NCBI RefSeq assembly: GCF_009766105.1 | Contig: NZ_LMUH01000025.1 | Coordinates: 625,190-689,189, forward strand | Length of the DNA stretch: 64,000 nt | Direction of reading: 5' to 3' | From: Granulicella sp. S156 | GTDB lineage: Bacteria > Acidobacteriota > Terriglobia > Terriglobales > Acidobacteriaceae | Shown here: positions 7,332 through 17,668 of the stretch, one piece after another | Numbering within the stretch: the first letter of the stretch is position 1 | How the letters are laid out: each line of letters opens with the position of its first letter | Position numbers and translations under genes: made by a program | Notes under the pieces: generated by a model | Databases searched by the model: none | What the model saw: the letters and a program-made list of their open reading frames with translations, nothing else | What the model was told of the DNA's origin: nothing

Positions 7332-10028
7332 ATGTTTATGACTTATCGGAAAAGCAAGCCTGTCCGCTCCTTGTGTCTTCTTGTTCTCCTCTCGTTTGCC
7401 TGTTGCGGCTTCGCATCCGGCAGCGCTCAGACCGCCAGCTCTCACCACATCAAGCTGGACCAGGGCTGGGAGATTCAATCGTCTGCCAAAGTGCAGGAGC
7501 CGGGAGAGAAGATCTCCGCAGACAGCTTTGTGGCGCGAGACTGGTATCCCGTGACTGTCCCTACAACCGTCATGGCAGCCCTGGTGAAGGCAAAGATCTA
7601 TCCGGATCCCACCGTCGGGATGAATCTGCGCAGCCTTCCCGGCGTGGATTACCCTGTCAGCGAAAACTTCTCCAGAGTTCCAATGAAGCCCACCAGCCCC
7701 TTCGCCCCCTCATGGTGGTATCGCAAGGCGTTTGTCTTGCCCGCGGACGAGGCTGGCAAGACGATCTGGCTGAACTTCCTTGGCATCAACTACCGCGCCA
7801 ACATCTGGGTGAATGGCCACAAGATCGCCGACACGACAAAGGTCGCTGGAGCATGGCGACACTACGAGTTCGATATCACGCAGGCCGTGAAGGCCGAGGG
7901 CAAGAATGTTGTGGCCGTCGAAGTATTTGCTCCGACCGAAAATGACCTTGCTGTTACCTTCGTCGACTGGAACCCGATGCCTCCCGATAAAGATATGGGT
8001 CTGTATCGCGAGGTGTTCCTCTCCACAAGCGGCCCGGTCGCGGTGCGCAACCCCGCCGTGTTCTCCCAGGTGAACTCGCCTCAAAACGATGAGGCAAAGC
8101 TAAGCGTGACCGCACAACTGAAGAATGCGTCGGATAAAAGCGTTCAGGGCACTCTCCACGGCCGGATCGAGAAGATCGAGTTTAAGAAGGATGTGACACT
8201 TGCGCCAGGAGAGACAAAAGATGTCAATTTCGAGCCGGCGGACTTCCCGCAGCTGATCGTCACGCATCCGCAGCTATGGTGGCCAACCCAGATGGGGACG
8301 CCTCACCTTCACGAACTGCACCTGCAATTCGATATCAAGGGTCAGGTATCGGACACCACAGAATCGCAGTTCGGCATACGCCAGATCACCTCGGAGGTTA
8401 CAGAGAACACACGGCGGCTCTTTCGCATCAATGGAAAACCCTTGTTGATTCGCGGCGGAGGCTGGGCCATGGATCTCATGCTGCGCGAGAACTCGGAACG
8501 CCTCAAAGATGAGATGGACTACGTACAGGACATGGGCCTGAATACCGTTCGTCTGGAAGGAAGACCGCAGACACCGGAGTTCTTTAACGAGACTGACCGC
8601 CGTGGCATTCTCGTCATGGCTGGATGGAGCTGCTGCGACCACTGGGAAAACTGGGCCAAGTGGACTGCGGAAGATCATGACATCGCCAAACAGTCGCTGC
8701 GTTCGCAGATGCTGCAACTGCGCAGCCACGCGAGCCTGGTGATGTGGCTGAACGGAAGCGACAATCAGCCTCCGCCGGATCAGGAGCAGGTCTACCTCGA
8801 TATCGAAAAGGAGCTGCGCTGGCCCAATCCCCTTCTCTCTTCGGCCACGGCGAACCTTGGTGTCGGCGGCGCCCCGAATGGCGCGCGCATGACGGGTCCC
8901 TATGACTACGTTGCACCTTCCTACTGGCTGCAGGACTCACAAGCCAACCAGCCGGACCATACCTGTGGGCTCGGCGGTTGCGGAGGAGCTCATGGATTCA
9001 ACACCGAGACCAGCGCCGGGCCGGCCGTACCTCCTGTCGAAAGCCTTACGGCCATGCTCGGAAAAGATCACCTCTGGCCCATCGACTCCACCTGGAGTTT
9101 TCATGCCGGAGGCGGCGTCTTCAAAGACCTGGACATCTACACACAGTCGTTGAACGCGCGCTACGGACCGGCGAGCAGTGTTGAGGACTACGCCGAAAAG
9201 TCGCAGATGATGTCGTACGAAGGCACCCGCGCCATGTTCGAGAGCTATAGCCGCAACAAGTATGACTCCACCGGCGTGATCCAGTGGATGCTGAACAACG
9301 CGTGGCCCTCCGTCATCTGGCATCTGTACGACTACTATCTGCGTCCGGGCGGTGGTTACTTTGGCACCAAGATCGCCCTGGAGCCACTGCATCCCCTGTA
9401 CTCCTACGACGATCATGCAATCTGGGTGATCAGCAGCCAGTATCAGGACGCAAAGGGCCTGAAGGCCAGTGCCACCATCTACAACCTCAATATGACGAAG
9501 AAGTTCTCTCGTCAGGAGACCGTGGATATTCCGGCAGACGGCAAGATTCGCCTCTTTACTCTTCCCGCGATTCATGGCCTGACTCCCACCTACTTCCTCA
9601 AACTGGATCTGCAGGATGAAACCGGGAAGACAGTGGGATCAAACTTCTACTGGCTGTCCACCACACCCGAGACCTTCAATTGGACGAAGTCGAATTGGTA
9701 CACAACACCCACAACCTCGCAGAGCAACTTCACGGCGCTGTCTCAGTTGCCGAAGGTCAAATTAGTGACGGAGACAACCACTGAAAAACGGGGCGATGAG
9801 GAGATCACTCGCGTGACGATTCGGAATCCGGGAAATAGCCTGGCCTTCTTCATTCGCTTGAAGCTCGACAAAGGGGCGACCGCAGAAGAGGTTCTCCCTG
9901 TTCTCTGGCAGGACAACTACTTCTCCCTGCTGCCGGGAGAGAGCCGCGAGATCACAGCCACCTATCAGTCCAACATGTTAGGCTCCGACAAACCGATCGT
10001 CACCGCGCACGGATGGAACACAAACTAA
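7332..10028 (+). CDS. GH2 family exo-beta-D-glucosaminidase-like enzyme
   Basis: An 898-residue secreted glycosidase with a Sec signal at about residues 1-33 (LCLLVLLSFACCGFASG). The GH2 order is visible: sugar-binding jelly roll (WYRKAFVLPADEAGKTIWLNF, ANIWVNGH), Ig-like domain, TIM barrel, then C-terminal beta domains. The catalytic pair matches the CsxA chitosanase pattern: D477 in LNGSD as acid/base and E559 in GFNTETSAG as nucleophile. It would release glucosamine from chitosan oligomers in the periplasm or outside the cell. No sugar transporter or other glycosidase adjoins it. Plain beta-mannosidase activity is the main alternative. Confidence 0.88.
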   Translation: MFMTYRKSKPVRSLCLLVLLSFACCGFASGSAQTASSHHIKLDQGWEIQSSAKVQEPGEKISADSFVARDWYPVTVPTTVMAALVKAKIYPDPTVGMNLRSLPGVDYPVSENFSRVPMKPTSPFAPSWWYRKAFVLPADEAGKTIWLNFLGINYRANIWVNGHKIADTTKVAGAWRHYEFDITQAVKAEGKNVVAVEVFAPTENDLAVTFVDWNPMPPDKDMGLYREVFLSTSGPVAVRNPAVFSQVNSPQNDEAKLSVTAQLKNASDKSVQGTLHGRIEKIEFKKDVTLAPGETKDVNFEPADFPQLIVTHPQLWWPTQMGTPHLHELHLQFDIKGQVSDTTESQFGIRQITSEVTENTRRLFRINGKPLLIRGGGWAMDLMLRENSERLKDEMDYVQDMGLNTVRLEGRPQTPEFFNETDRRGILVMAGWSCCDHWENWAKWTAEDHDIAKQSLRSQMLQLRSHASLVMWLNGSDNQPPPDQEQVYLDIEKELRWPNPLLSSATANLGVGGAPNGARMTGPYDYVAPSYWLQDSQANQPDHTCGLGGCGGAHGFNTETSAGPAVPPVESLTAMLGKDHLWPIDSTWSFHAGGGVFKDLDIYTQSLNARYGPASSVEDYAEKSQMMSYEGTRAMFESYSRNKYDSTGVIQWMLNNAWPSVIWHLYDYYLRPGGGYFGTKIALEPLHPLYSYDDHAIWVISSQYQDAKGLKASATIYNLNMTKKFSRQETVDIPADGKIRLFTLPAIHGLTPTYFLKLDLQDETGKTVGSNFYWLSTTPETFNWTKSNWYTTPTTSQSNFTALSQLPKVKLVTETTTEKRGDEEITRVTIRNPGNSLAFFIRLKLDKGATAEEVLPVLWQDNYFSLLPGESREITATYQSNMLGSDKPIVTAHGWNTN

Positions 10029-10130
10029 GATTCCGCGAGCATAGACGAATACTGCCACCGCTCTAAGGCAATACCAGGAAAGCCGTATCCAATGGCGTTT
10101 TATTTTCGTACCCCATAGAAGCATCAGCGT

Positions 10131-10898
10131 CTAGCGCATCACATAGCCGCCGTCGACTGAGATCGACTGGCCCGTAACGTAGCTTGCTGCATCACTGCAA
10201 AGCCACAAGACGGCATCCGCAATCTCCTCGGGCCGTCCCAGCCGCTTCATTGGAACGAGGGTCTGCAGCATCTTGTCGAGCTCTGGTCCCTGGCCTTCGG
10301 CGATCATCTTGTCGGACATCGGGGTTTCGATCATACCGGGGCAAACATCGTTCACACGAATTCCGCGCGTAGCATATTCAAGCGCCGCACTCTTCGTAAA
10401 TCCGATGACGCCGTGCTTCGCCGCATGATATGTTCCACGCTGATTGCCGCCGATGAGACCTCCGAGTGAGGAGCAGTTCACGATGGCGCCGCTGCCTTGC
10501 TCCCGCATCTGTTGGAGTTCGAACTTCATACAGCTCCACACACCGCGCAGGTTGATGCCCATGACGCGGTCGTAGTCCTCACGGGGAGAGTCCGCAGTTT
10601 CAGCAAGAACGTTCTGGATGCCTGCGTTGTTATACGCTGCATCAAGTCGCCCGAATGCAGCAACAGTCTGCTTCACCATGGCTTCCACCTGCGCGTCGTC
10701 TGACACGTCACAGCGGATGGCAAGCGTCTTATGACCTTCGTTCGCGAGGTCTTTCGCCGCTACTTGCACTTCTTTTTCGTTCCAGTCGGCGAGCACGACA
10801 GAGGCACCGGCTTTAGCAAAAGCCTTTGCGGTCGCGAGACCTAAACCGGAGGCTGCGCCGGTCACCAGGGCGACCCTATCTTCAAAGGTGATGTTCAT
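10131..10898 (-). CDS. SDR family oxidoreductase (glucose 1-dehydrogenase-like)
   Basis: A 255-residue classical short-chain dehydrogenase. Motifs: TGAASGLG (residues 13-20), NNAG (90-93), catalytic S143/S144, Y157 and K161 (YHAAK), then the RVNDVCPGMIETPM and SVDGGYVMR ends usual in FabG/glucose-1-dehydrogenase relatives. It lies just downstream of the aldo-keto reductase on the same strand (40 bases), so the two probably form an operon of reductases. Substrate unknown. Confidence 0.92.
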   Translation of the reverse strand: MNITFEDRVALVTGAASGLGLATAKAFAKAGASVVLADWNEKEVQVAAKDLANEGHKTLAIRCDVSDDAQVEAMVKQTVAAFGRLDAAYNNAGIQNVLAETADSPREDYDRVMGINLRGVWSCMKFELQQMREQGSGAIVNCSSLGGLIGGNQRGTYHAAKHGVIGFTKSAALEYATRGIRVNDVCPGMIETPMSDKMIAEGQGPELDKMLQTLVPMKRLGRPEEIADAVLWLCSDAASYVTGQSISVDGGYVMR

Positions 10899-10938
10899 TC
10901 TTCTCTCCGTATTTCGTCCTGAGTGAGGCCGATCGCGT

Positions 10939-12045
<1,107 letters not shown>

Positions 12046-12047
12046 TC

Positions 12048-12932
12048 ATGAGAAACGATCTGGGAGAGCTTTCGGCATTTGCAATCGTGGCGGAAGAGCG
12101 TAGCTTCACACGCGCCGCCGCGCGCCTGGGCATCTCGCAGTCCGCGCTGAGCCACTCCATTAGCGGACTCGAGAAGAGGCTGGGACTTCAGCTACTCGCA
12201 CGAACCACACGAAGCGTCTCCCCGACTTCGGCGGGCACAGCCCTTCTTCATGAACTCGCGCCTGCCCTGGAGCGGATCGAGCGAGCGGTTGCGGAGACAC
12301 GGAAGCAGAGAGAGACTCCCTCCGGACGGATACGACTCATCATCCCGCGAACAGCGACGAAAAAGGTAGTTCTACCGAAGCTGGCTCAGTTCGCTCGCAA
12401 CTATCCTGAAATCGTGTTGGAGGTCACGTCTTCCAATGACCCTGTCGATCTTGTAGCGGGAGAGTACGACGCAGGTGTGCAGCTTGGTGAATTCATTCAA
12501 CGCGACATGATTGCCGTCCGGGTGACCAAAGAGATGCGCCTCGCTATAGTGGGATCTCCAAAGTACTTCAAATCCAACAGCATCCCGAAACATCCGCAGG
12601 ATCTGAAAGACCACGCCTGCATCGGCTTCCGCTTCAGCAATGGCCTCTACCGGTGGGAGTTTGAGAAGGGTCGCAAGGCCCTTACTGTCAGCCCGCAGGG
12701 GCCCGCCTCTTTCGACGATCCAGACCTCGTCATCCAGGCCGTGCTCGATGGTGTAGGCATCGGATCAGCCATGGAAGATTCACTGAGGGACTTGATTGCA
12801 CAGGGACGTCTAGTTCAGGTCCTCAGAGACTGGTGCCCATCCTTCCCCGGATACTTTCTGTACTATCCCAGCCGCCGGAATCAACCTGCTGCTTTAGCCG
12901 CGCTGATCGAAACGCTTCGAGTGTCAGAGTGA
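12048..12932 (+). CDS. LysR family transcriptional regulator
   Basis: A 294-residue LysR protein. Residues 1-60 form the winged helix-turn-helix (FAIVAEERSFTRAAARLGIS, then QSALSHSISGLEKRLG), followed by a linker helix and a substrate-binding domain of the CrgA/DntR type. It is divergent from the aldo-keto reductase with 113 bases between starts, the classical LysR target arrangement. Inducer unknown. Confidence 0.93.
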   Translation: MRNDLGELSAFAIVAEERSFTRAAARLGISQSALSHSISGLEKRLGLQLLARTTRSVSPTSAGTALLHELAPALERIERAVAETRKQRETPSGRIRLIIPRTATKKVVLPKLAQFARNYPEIVLEVTSSNDPVDLVAGEYDAGVQLGEFIQRDMIAVRVTKEMRLAIVGSPKYFKSNSIPKHPQDLKDHACIGFRFSNGLYRWEFEKGRKALTVSPQGPASFDDPDLVIQAVLDGVGIGSAMEDSLRDLIAQGRLVQVLRDWCPSFPGYFLYYPSRRNQPAALAALIETLRVSE

Positions 12933-13042
12933 ACGCAAGAGCATCTCGAGTTCTGCATGGTTTGAGAAGCACGGAATGGAACAAGTTGACCCAATAGACT
13001 TCATACTCGAATCGACTAGCCAATTTGTGCGGTTTCTGGCCA

Positions 13043-13327
13043 TCACAGGTTTGGTGGGTGCTCAATGACTCTGGAGGCCACACAATCGGCAGTGACGATT
13101 GAAACGTGGCGCCAGTTCGGGATAGTTTCGTCTAAGGGCCAATCCATCGTCTCCATCTCTTCGATCCAATCGTATGCGGCCCTCTTCGCTTCCCCTGGAC
13201 CATACCTTCGTACGACTGCCGTATAGAAGGCTGCTAGCTCCCTCTCCGCTGTCATCAAGAGATCGGCAACTAATCCGACGGGTGCTTGCCGAGTTGCAAT
13301 AATTGGGTTCTTCTTTTCGTCGCACAT
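13043..13327 (-). CDS. small conserved-looking hypothetical protein
   Basis: A 94-residue protein starting MCDEKKNPIIATRQAPVGLV. ATG 13325-13327 is preferred over one 51 bases upstream because an AGGAGA site precedes it. It is predicted to be helical and soluble (DLLMTAERELAAFYTAVVRR, then an acidic DWIEEMETMDWP). No known domain is recognised. It lies 62 bases downstream of the MFS gene on the same strand, so it may be co-transcribed with it. It converges with the LysR gene. Confidence 0.6.
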   Translation of the reverse strand: MCDEKKNPIIATRQAPVGLVADLLMTAERELAAFYTAVVRRYGPGEAKRAAYDWIEEMETMDWPLDETIPNWRHVSIVTADCVASRVIEHPPNL

Positions 13328-13389
13328 TGGGACCTGTCTCCTGGCTGGAACTGCTTCTATCAATGCCGCCTTCCTCACAAAGCGCTTCG

Positions 13390-14982
13390 CTAGTGCACAG
13401 CTTCTCCTTTGGGTGCTCCCTCTCCGGGTTTGTTCTTACTGAGAATGAAGGCACACACGATCATGCCCATTGCCATCCATGAGAGCAGACGGTAGATGTC
13501 CTGATACGCCATCGCCGTTGCTTGCTGATTAAGCTCCTGGTAGATCTCAGCTCTCGCCATAAGCGAAGGCCCTGGCCCTTTTCCGCTTCCACCGAAGTAG
13601 GCGGTCAACGCATTGAGCCGACTGACGAATGCGGGATTACCGGGCTGCATGTATTCCTGCAGATGCGCCTGGTGAAACAAAGACCGGTTGGTGACGATCG
13701 CCCCAGTGACGGCGATGAAGATGCTTCCGCCAACGTTGCGAACGAAATTAATGATTCCCGAAACCTGGTTGCTCGCCTCTTTCGGAAGCCCCACATAGGC
13801 CGCAGTGGTAATCGCTATGAACGCGAAAGGAATCGCGAACATCTGAAGGATGCGGAGCCAGGAAGCAAAACCGAAGGTCATGTCGAGCGTAAAGTGCGTG
13901 GAGGTGTAATAGAACGCGATGGCGAAGCAGGCGAAGCCGAATGCGGCCATGTTCCTTGCTGGGAACTTGCCGGTAGCAAAACCCGCAAGAGGCATAATGA
14001 CCAGGAGGGCAAGTCCACCGCCCGTAAGCGCCTCTCCCGCAAGAGTTGCCGTATAGCCCATCAGTTGCTGTAGGAATTGCGGCTCCAGCACGGTTGCAGC
14101 ATTCAAGACGCCGCCGACCAGGATCATGAGCAGGCAGCAGATAGCGAAGTTCTTGTACTTGAAGAGCCTCAGATTCATGATGGGATTCTTAGCTCGCCAC
14201 TGCCACCAGATCAGACCGGTCATCCCAGCAACGAACAGCAAGCCACAGATGAGGATTAAGTTGGAGGCAAACCAGTCGTTCTCTTCACCCTTATCGAGCA
14301 TGATCTGCATGCCAGCCATGGCAACGGTCAGCAGACCCAGGCCGATGTAATCCAGTTTCTTGAGGTTGGAACGGTCGGCTTTGATCCAGGGCGGATCTTG
14401 AACCAGTCGGCTGACCAGGAAGAAGGCGAGAATGCCAACCGGCAGATTGATATAGAAGATCCACCGCCACGAGTAGTTGTCCGTGATCCAACCGCCGATC
14501 GTCGGTCCGAGAGAAGGCGCAAGTACAGCGACGAGGCCATAAAGCGCGAAGGCCTGGCCTCTTTTCTTCGGTTCAAACGAATCCGCCATAATGGCTTGTG
14601 CCATAGGCTGGAGGCCACCCCCTCCGACTCCTTGAAGAACACGCGCAAGAAGCAGGATTGGGAGGGTAGGCGCGATACCACAAAGAAAGCTTGCCGCGGT
14701 GAAGATGGTAATGCAGAGCAGAAAGAAATTCTTGCGGCCGATGACACTCGACGCCCATGCACCAACCGGCAGAATGATGGCGTTGGAGACCAGATAGCTG
14801 GTGAGAACCCAGGTTCCCTGGCTGGTGCTGGCGCCGAGGTCGCCGGCAATATGCGGAAGGGCAACATTCGCAATGGAGGTATCCAGAACTTCCATGAAGG
14901 CAGCCAGCGCGACCGTCCCAGCAATGAGCCATGGATTGACGTCAGGTTTCCACTGCCCGCCACTAGATACATCTGCTGCCAT
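13390..14982 (-). CDS. MFS transporter, DHA2 (EmrB) family
   Basis: A 530-residue, 14-helix transporter. Helix 1 carries the motif EVLDTSIANVALPHIAGDLG and helix 5 carries GPTIGGWITDNYSWRWIFYINLPVG, both typical of EmrB. In Gram-negative bacteria EmrB works with the EmrA adaptor and an outer-membrane channel, but neither is visible nearby. It probably exports hydrophobic compounds from the inner membrane. It lies downstream of a 54-residue reading frame (15084-15248). Confidence 0.92.
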   Translation of the reverse strand: MAADVSSGGQWKPDVNPWLIAGTVALAAFMEVLDTSIANVALPHIAGDLGASTSQGTWVLTSYLVSNAIILPVGAWASSVIGRKNFFLLCITIFTAASFLCGIAPTLPILLLARVLQGVGGGGLQPMAQAIMADSFEPKKRGQAFALYGLVAVLAPSLGPTIGGWITDNYSWRWIFYINLPVGILAFFLVSRLVQDPPWIKADRSNLKKLDYIGLGLLTVAMAGMQIMLDKGEENDWFASNLILICGLLFVAGMTGLIWWQWRAKNPIMNLRLFKYKNFAICCLLMILVGGVLNAATVLEPQFLQQLMGYTATLAGEALTGGGLALLVIMPLAGFATGKFPARNMAAFGFACFAIAFYYTSTHFTLDMTFGFASWLRILQMFAIPFAFIAITTAAYVGLPKEASNQVSGIINFVRNVGGSIFIAVTGAIVTNRSLFHQAHLQEYMQPGNPAFVSRLNALTAYFGGSGKGPGPSLMARAEIYQELNQQATAMAYQDIYRLLSWMAMGMIVCAFILSKNKPGEGAPKGEAVH

Positions 14983-15083
14983 TGCACTCCCTTTCCATGC
15001 AGAAGTTTTGCGGACCGGTTTATGGCTGCCGACGTCTATTCATGCGCATATAGATTTCCGTGCCCTGATTGCGAAACTGAACC

Positions 15084-15248
15084 TTATCCATGAGTGATGG
15101 CAATGGCCAACGCTTCCCAGATCGCTACGTAAAACGCGGCTTCGCGTCCGTCAATGCGTGATCGCAATTCCGGGTCAGACCGAAGCTTCTCGACCATCGC
15201 CGGGACCAAGCTCAATCGACTTTCCATCGCGACTTCATCTGAAAGCAT
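15084..15248 (-). CDS. possible 54-residue protein
   Basis: A short reading frame, MLSDEVAMESRLSLVPAMVE and on to AAFYVAIWEALAIAITHG. It has a helical pattern with balanced charge and a hydrophobic C-terminal helix. It lies about 100 bases before the MFS gene on the same strand. Its composition looks coding, but no ribosome site stands out (GAAGAG at a weak distance). It could be a small regulator or a fragment of a larger gene. The rest of 14983-15320 shows no gene. Confidence 0.38.
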   Translation of the reverse strand: MLSDEVAMESRLSLVPAMVEKLRSDPELRSRIDGREAAFYVAIWEALAIAITHG

Positions 15249-15320
15249 CACTCTTCACTCAAAGACAAACTGTATCTGAAAGCGTATTGTATGTAAATAG
15301 ACGCTATGGAGGTGTCGGAG

Positions 15321-15770
15321 ATGGCTGGCTCAGGCGTAGGTCGGATGTTGGCGACTTCAGGTAGATCTGCGATTTCCGGGAGTGCCCAAAGCCATCAGGG
15401 AGTGGATAGAGGCCTCGATCGCGAGGACACATTGAATTCCGAGCGAAGGATAGAGAAGAAGGCAGGAGCCAACCAGAGCCGCTTTCCCGTCAGCCTGATT
15501 GTTGTGATCGAGCAGTGGATCTGCCTGGGGTTGGGAATGATCTGCATGATCTCAGGGACTTTGGGTATCTCCATGAGTACCAGTCAGAATGATCTTTCTG
15601 CGCACTTCGCATGGGCGGGATTGGGATACGTACCTCTGTTGCGAATAACAGCGGCCGCGTGCCTGGCTTTGGGTATCGTCCTGGTACGCCTGGGATCTAC
15701 CAGCCGCTGGCCGCAGCCGACAGGAGGTTCCGACATGCAAATAGTCAAGGAGGAACCAGATGAAGAATGA
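15321..15770 (+). CDS. hypothetical two-helix membrane protein
   Basis: A 149-residue protein starting MAGSGVGRML. ATG 15321 is preferred over 15306 because GGAGG lies 8 bases upstream. The first 50 residues are polar and low in complexity. Two membrane segments follow (SLIVVIEQWICLGLGMICMI and YVPLLRITAAACLALGIVLV), then a charged tail ending EEPDEE. No family is recognised. Its last codons overlap the next small gene, so the two are likely translated together. Confidence 0.55.
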   Translation: MAGSGVGRMLATSGRSAISGSAQSHQGVDRGLDREDTLNSERRIEKKAGANQSRFPVSLIVVIEQWICLGLGMICMISGTLGISMSTSQNDLSAHFAWAGLGYVPLLRITAAACLALGIVLVRLGSTSRWPQPTGGSDMQIVKEEPDEE

Positions 15771-15873
15771 CGTTGAAGATATTCCGCTGGTCTATCTGTT
15801 GTACGTGCTTCTTGCCATCGTAGTAGTTGTGGGCATCGCAGCGGTTGTGATCGTCAGATTGATTCGCGCCTGA
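15760..15873 (+). CDS. 37-residue single-span membrane microprotein
   Basis: ATG 15760 follows a perfect AAGGAGG site (15747-15753) with 6-base spacing. The product starts MKNDVEDIPLVYLLYVLL and ends VVIVRLIRA: an acidic N-terminus, one hydrophobic helix of about 24 residues and a positive tail, implying N-out/C-in insertion. It overlaps the stop of the upstream gene by 11 bases, which suggests translational coupling. No family is known to me. Confidence 0.6.
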   Translation: MKNDVEDIPLVYLLYVLLAIVVVVGIAAVVIVRLIRA

Positions 15874-16023
15874 GCGCAGTTGCAGCTGTTATCGTATCTG
15901 GATGCAGAGTGTTCATCGAACTCTGGAGCGGACAGGTCCGACAGCCGTTCAGAACGTCTTCAGGCGTGTCCCCACGATCATCAATAGAAGATCGCGCCGG
16001 CAATCATTGGAAGGAGATCGTTT

Positions 16024-16647
16024 GTGACCATTGCAAGGCCGCGAAAGCGCCTCACCCGCGAGGAAAGTCGAGCCCAGACCCGTGCCACACTGATCGCCGT
16101 GGGACGAAAGCACTTTTTGCGTTTCGGGCTGGGTGGCGCCGTGACGGAGAAGATCGCGGAGGATGCCGGTTATTCCCGGGGCGCACTGTATTCTAACTTC
16201 GACAGTAAGGAAGAGCTGTTTGTCGCTGTCATCCATGACGAACAGGCGCGCCACTTAAATTTCTTCCGGTCTCTGCTGAAGGACGAGCCTTCCTCCAGGA
16301 AGCGTGTGAAGAAATTACGGGACGGCATTGCCGACCTGATGACAGACCATGATTGGATTGTGCTTCGCGCTGAATTCGAGATCGGTGCTCTTCGAAGCGA
16401 AAGTATCCGGAAGCGCTTCGTTGAAGCACATCGGCAGCAGCTTCACGACGGAAGCGAGCTGGTTAGGGATCTCTTGCGATCTCCCGATGTCACTTCGAGA
16501 TTGACGCCGGATGATTTCATCACGGTTATCATCAATCTCGCTCACGGTCTGGCTGTCACGCAGAGAATACTTGGTTCAGAACTCTCTCAGAAGAGCACGC
16601 GCAGTCTGATCCAAACGCTGTTCGATCGTTTGATATCGTCTACGTGA
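16024..16647 (+). CDS. TetR/AcrR family transcriptional regulator
   Basis: A 207-residue TetR protein with a GTG start (MTIARPRKRLTREESRAQTR). The helix-turn-helix spans about residues 17-62, ending GYSRGALYSNFDSKEELF, the canonical form. The remaining helices form a ligand pocket. Its target is unclear: the upstream neighbours are small membrane proteins and the downstream gene is on the other strand. Two repeat elements follow it immediately. Confidence 0.9.
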   Translation: MTIARPRKRLTREESRAQTRATLIAVGRKHFLRFGLGGAVTEKIAEDAGYSRGALYSNFDSKEELFVAVIHDEQARHLNFFRSLLKDEPSSRKRVKKLRDGIADLMTDHDWIVLRAEFEIGALRSESIRKRFVEAHRQQLHDGSELVRDLLRSPDVTSRLTPDDFITVIINLAHGLAVTQRILGSELSQKSTRSLIQTLFDRLISST

Positions 16648-16650
16648 TCT

Positions 16651-16697
16651 TTTGCAGCCGGGCACTTTCGCACGGTAGTCATGCGGGCACCTCCTAT
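16651..16697. repeat. intergenic repeat family D, copy 1
   Basis: The segment reading TTTGCAGC, GGCACTTTCGCA, GG, AGTCAT, CGGGC, CTCCTAT recurs at 23228-23272 with a few substitutions and a two-base gap. Both copies start a few bases after a gene stop. No coding potential. It is probably a dispersed intergenic element; function unknown. Confidence 0.6.
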
Positions 16698-16747
16698 CCA
16701 ACTCAGCCCGCGCGGGCGAGCCTGAAACTTTTGAAGAATCAGTGTTG

Positions 16748-16810
16748 CCCTCCGCTACTTGACGCTTCAGCGTCGCGGAGCGGAGGGAGCCATAGCCTTT
16801 AGGCTACGGA
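16748..16810. repeat. REP-like double hairpin, family A, copy 1
   Basis: CCCTCCGC (16748-16755) pairs with GCGGAGGG (16780-16787) around an inner hairpin GACGCT-TC-AGCGTC (16761-16774). A second hairpin TAGCCT-TT-AGGCTA follows (16793-16806). The same two-hairpin unit recurs at 46141-46195 with the shared spacer CGGAGGGAGCC. It resembles a REP/BIME element. Confidence 0.7.
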
Positions 16811-16831
16811 CAAGGGCTCGCGTTTCCCTCT

Positions 16832-17623
16832 TTACGGAATGATCGAAGCCGTAGCTGGATGCTCGGGCGTTGGGCGCGGAGGCAGCGGGGTGAGTGGCGG
16901 CTCGTTATGCGCGTCCTTCGCAGCCGCCTTGGCGGACCCAGCGCGACGGCGTTGCTCAGCCGCAAGCTCCAGCTGATCGGCGCGCGTCTCCGGCAACGGC
17001 CCTCCTGCGGCGTTCTCCGCGATGTGTGAGCGCCGTTGCGCCGTTAGCGTCTCCTCATCCGGCGGGTAGCACGGCTTGATTGTGCACGGGTGCTCATTGG
17101 TCTTCGTCGTGCCGAGGAAGTTGTGATTGAAATCCGCCGACGCTGGCACCAGATAGAAAGTCACTGTCTGCGCGAAGTAGCTCTCGTCCGTCGTAGGCAA
17201 AACGCGTGTGGGGTCTGCATTCAGATACTGCACCAGATACCACTTCGTGTTCACTGCGCGATACGCCGAAAGGTCTTCGAGCCTGACATCCAGGCCTGTC
17301 GTGTCCTCCTCTTCCCGCATCGAACCGTTGTCGGCTAATTCGTGATCCTTTGCCGGATCCTTTACGCCGACCAGCACGAGCTTCCGGTCGGCTCTCTCCT
17401 TGAGCCGCTTCACAGCTTCTTTCAGGCACGGCAATGCACTGTTCTCTACACGCGCAGGTCGAACACTGTCCTGGTCGAAGGAGATAGAGCATACCTCCTC
17501 CACGCCGGATGGTGGAGCGGGCTTGTTGCGTGTCTGTGCGAGCGATACCAGCGCACTTGCGAAGCTGACTGTAAGCACGAGAACAGCTTGTGTACGTCGC
17601 AGACTAAATCCAGATTGCATCAT
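16832..17623 (-). CDS. exported protein with OmpA-like domain
   Basis: About 263 residues from MMQSGFSLRRTQAVLV. The start is uncertain, with Mets also at 17620, 17632 and 17656. A Sec signal (VLTVSFASALVSLAQ) is followed by a domain resembling the OmpA C-terminal peptidoglycan-binding fold: SISFDQDSVRPARVENSALP, a helix, LVLVGVKDPAKD, then LEDLSAYRAVNTKWYLVQYL and DPTRV. The usual Gly-His-Thr-Asp is altered to VGVKDP, so peptidoglycan binding is uncertain. The tail is proline-rich and ends HPATASIIP, echoing HPAVTSIPD at the end of the next gene. It follows the 17669-18580 gene on the same strand by 45 bases. Confidence 0.65.
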   Translation of the reverse strand: MMQSGFSLRRTQAVLVLTVSFASALVSLAQTRNKPAPPSGVEEVCSISFDQDSVRPARVENSALPCLKEAVKRLKERADRKLVLVGVKDPAKDHELADNGSMREEEDTTGLDVRLEDLSAYRAVNTKWYLVQYLNADPTRVLPTTDESYFAQTVTFYLVPASADFNHNFLGTTKTNEHPCTIKPCYPPDEETLTAQRRSHIAENAAGGPLPETRADQLELAAEQRRRAGSAKAAAKDAHNEPPLTPLPPRPTPEHPATASIIP

Positions 17624-17668
17624 GTCTCTCATTCTTTTTTGGAATTTCGGTCGCAACTCTCGTCCACG

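Noticed and set aside
14398-15093. Plus-strand 231-residue frame
   Set aside because: Antisense to the EmrB-like transporter; highly charged and without a fold.
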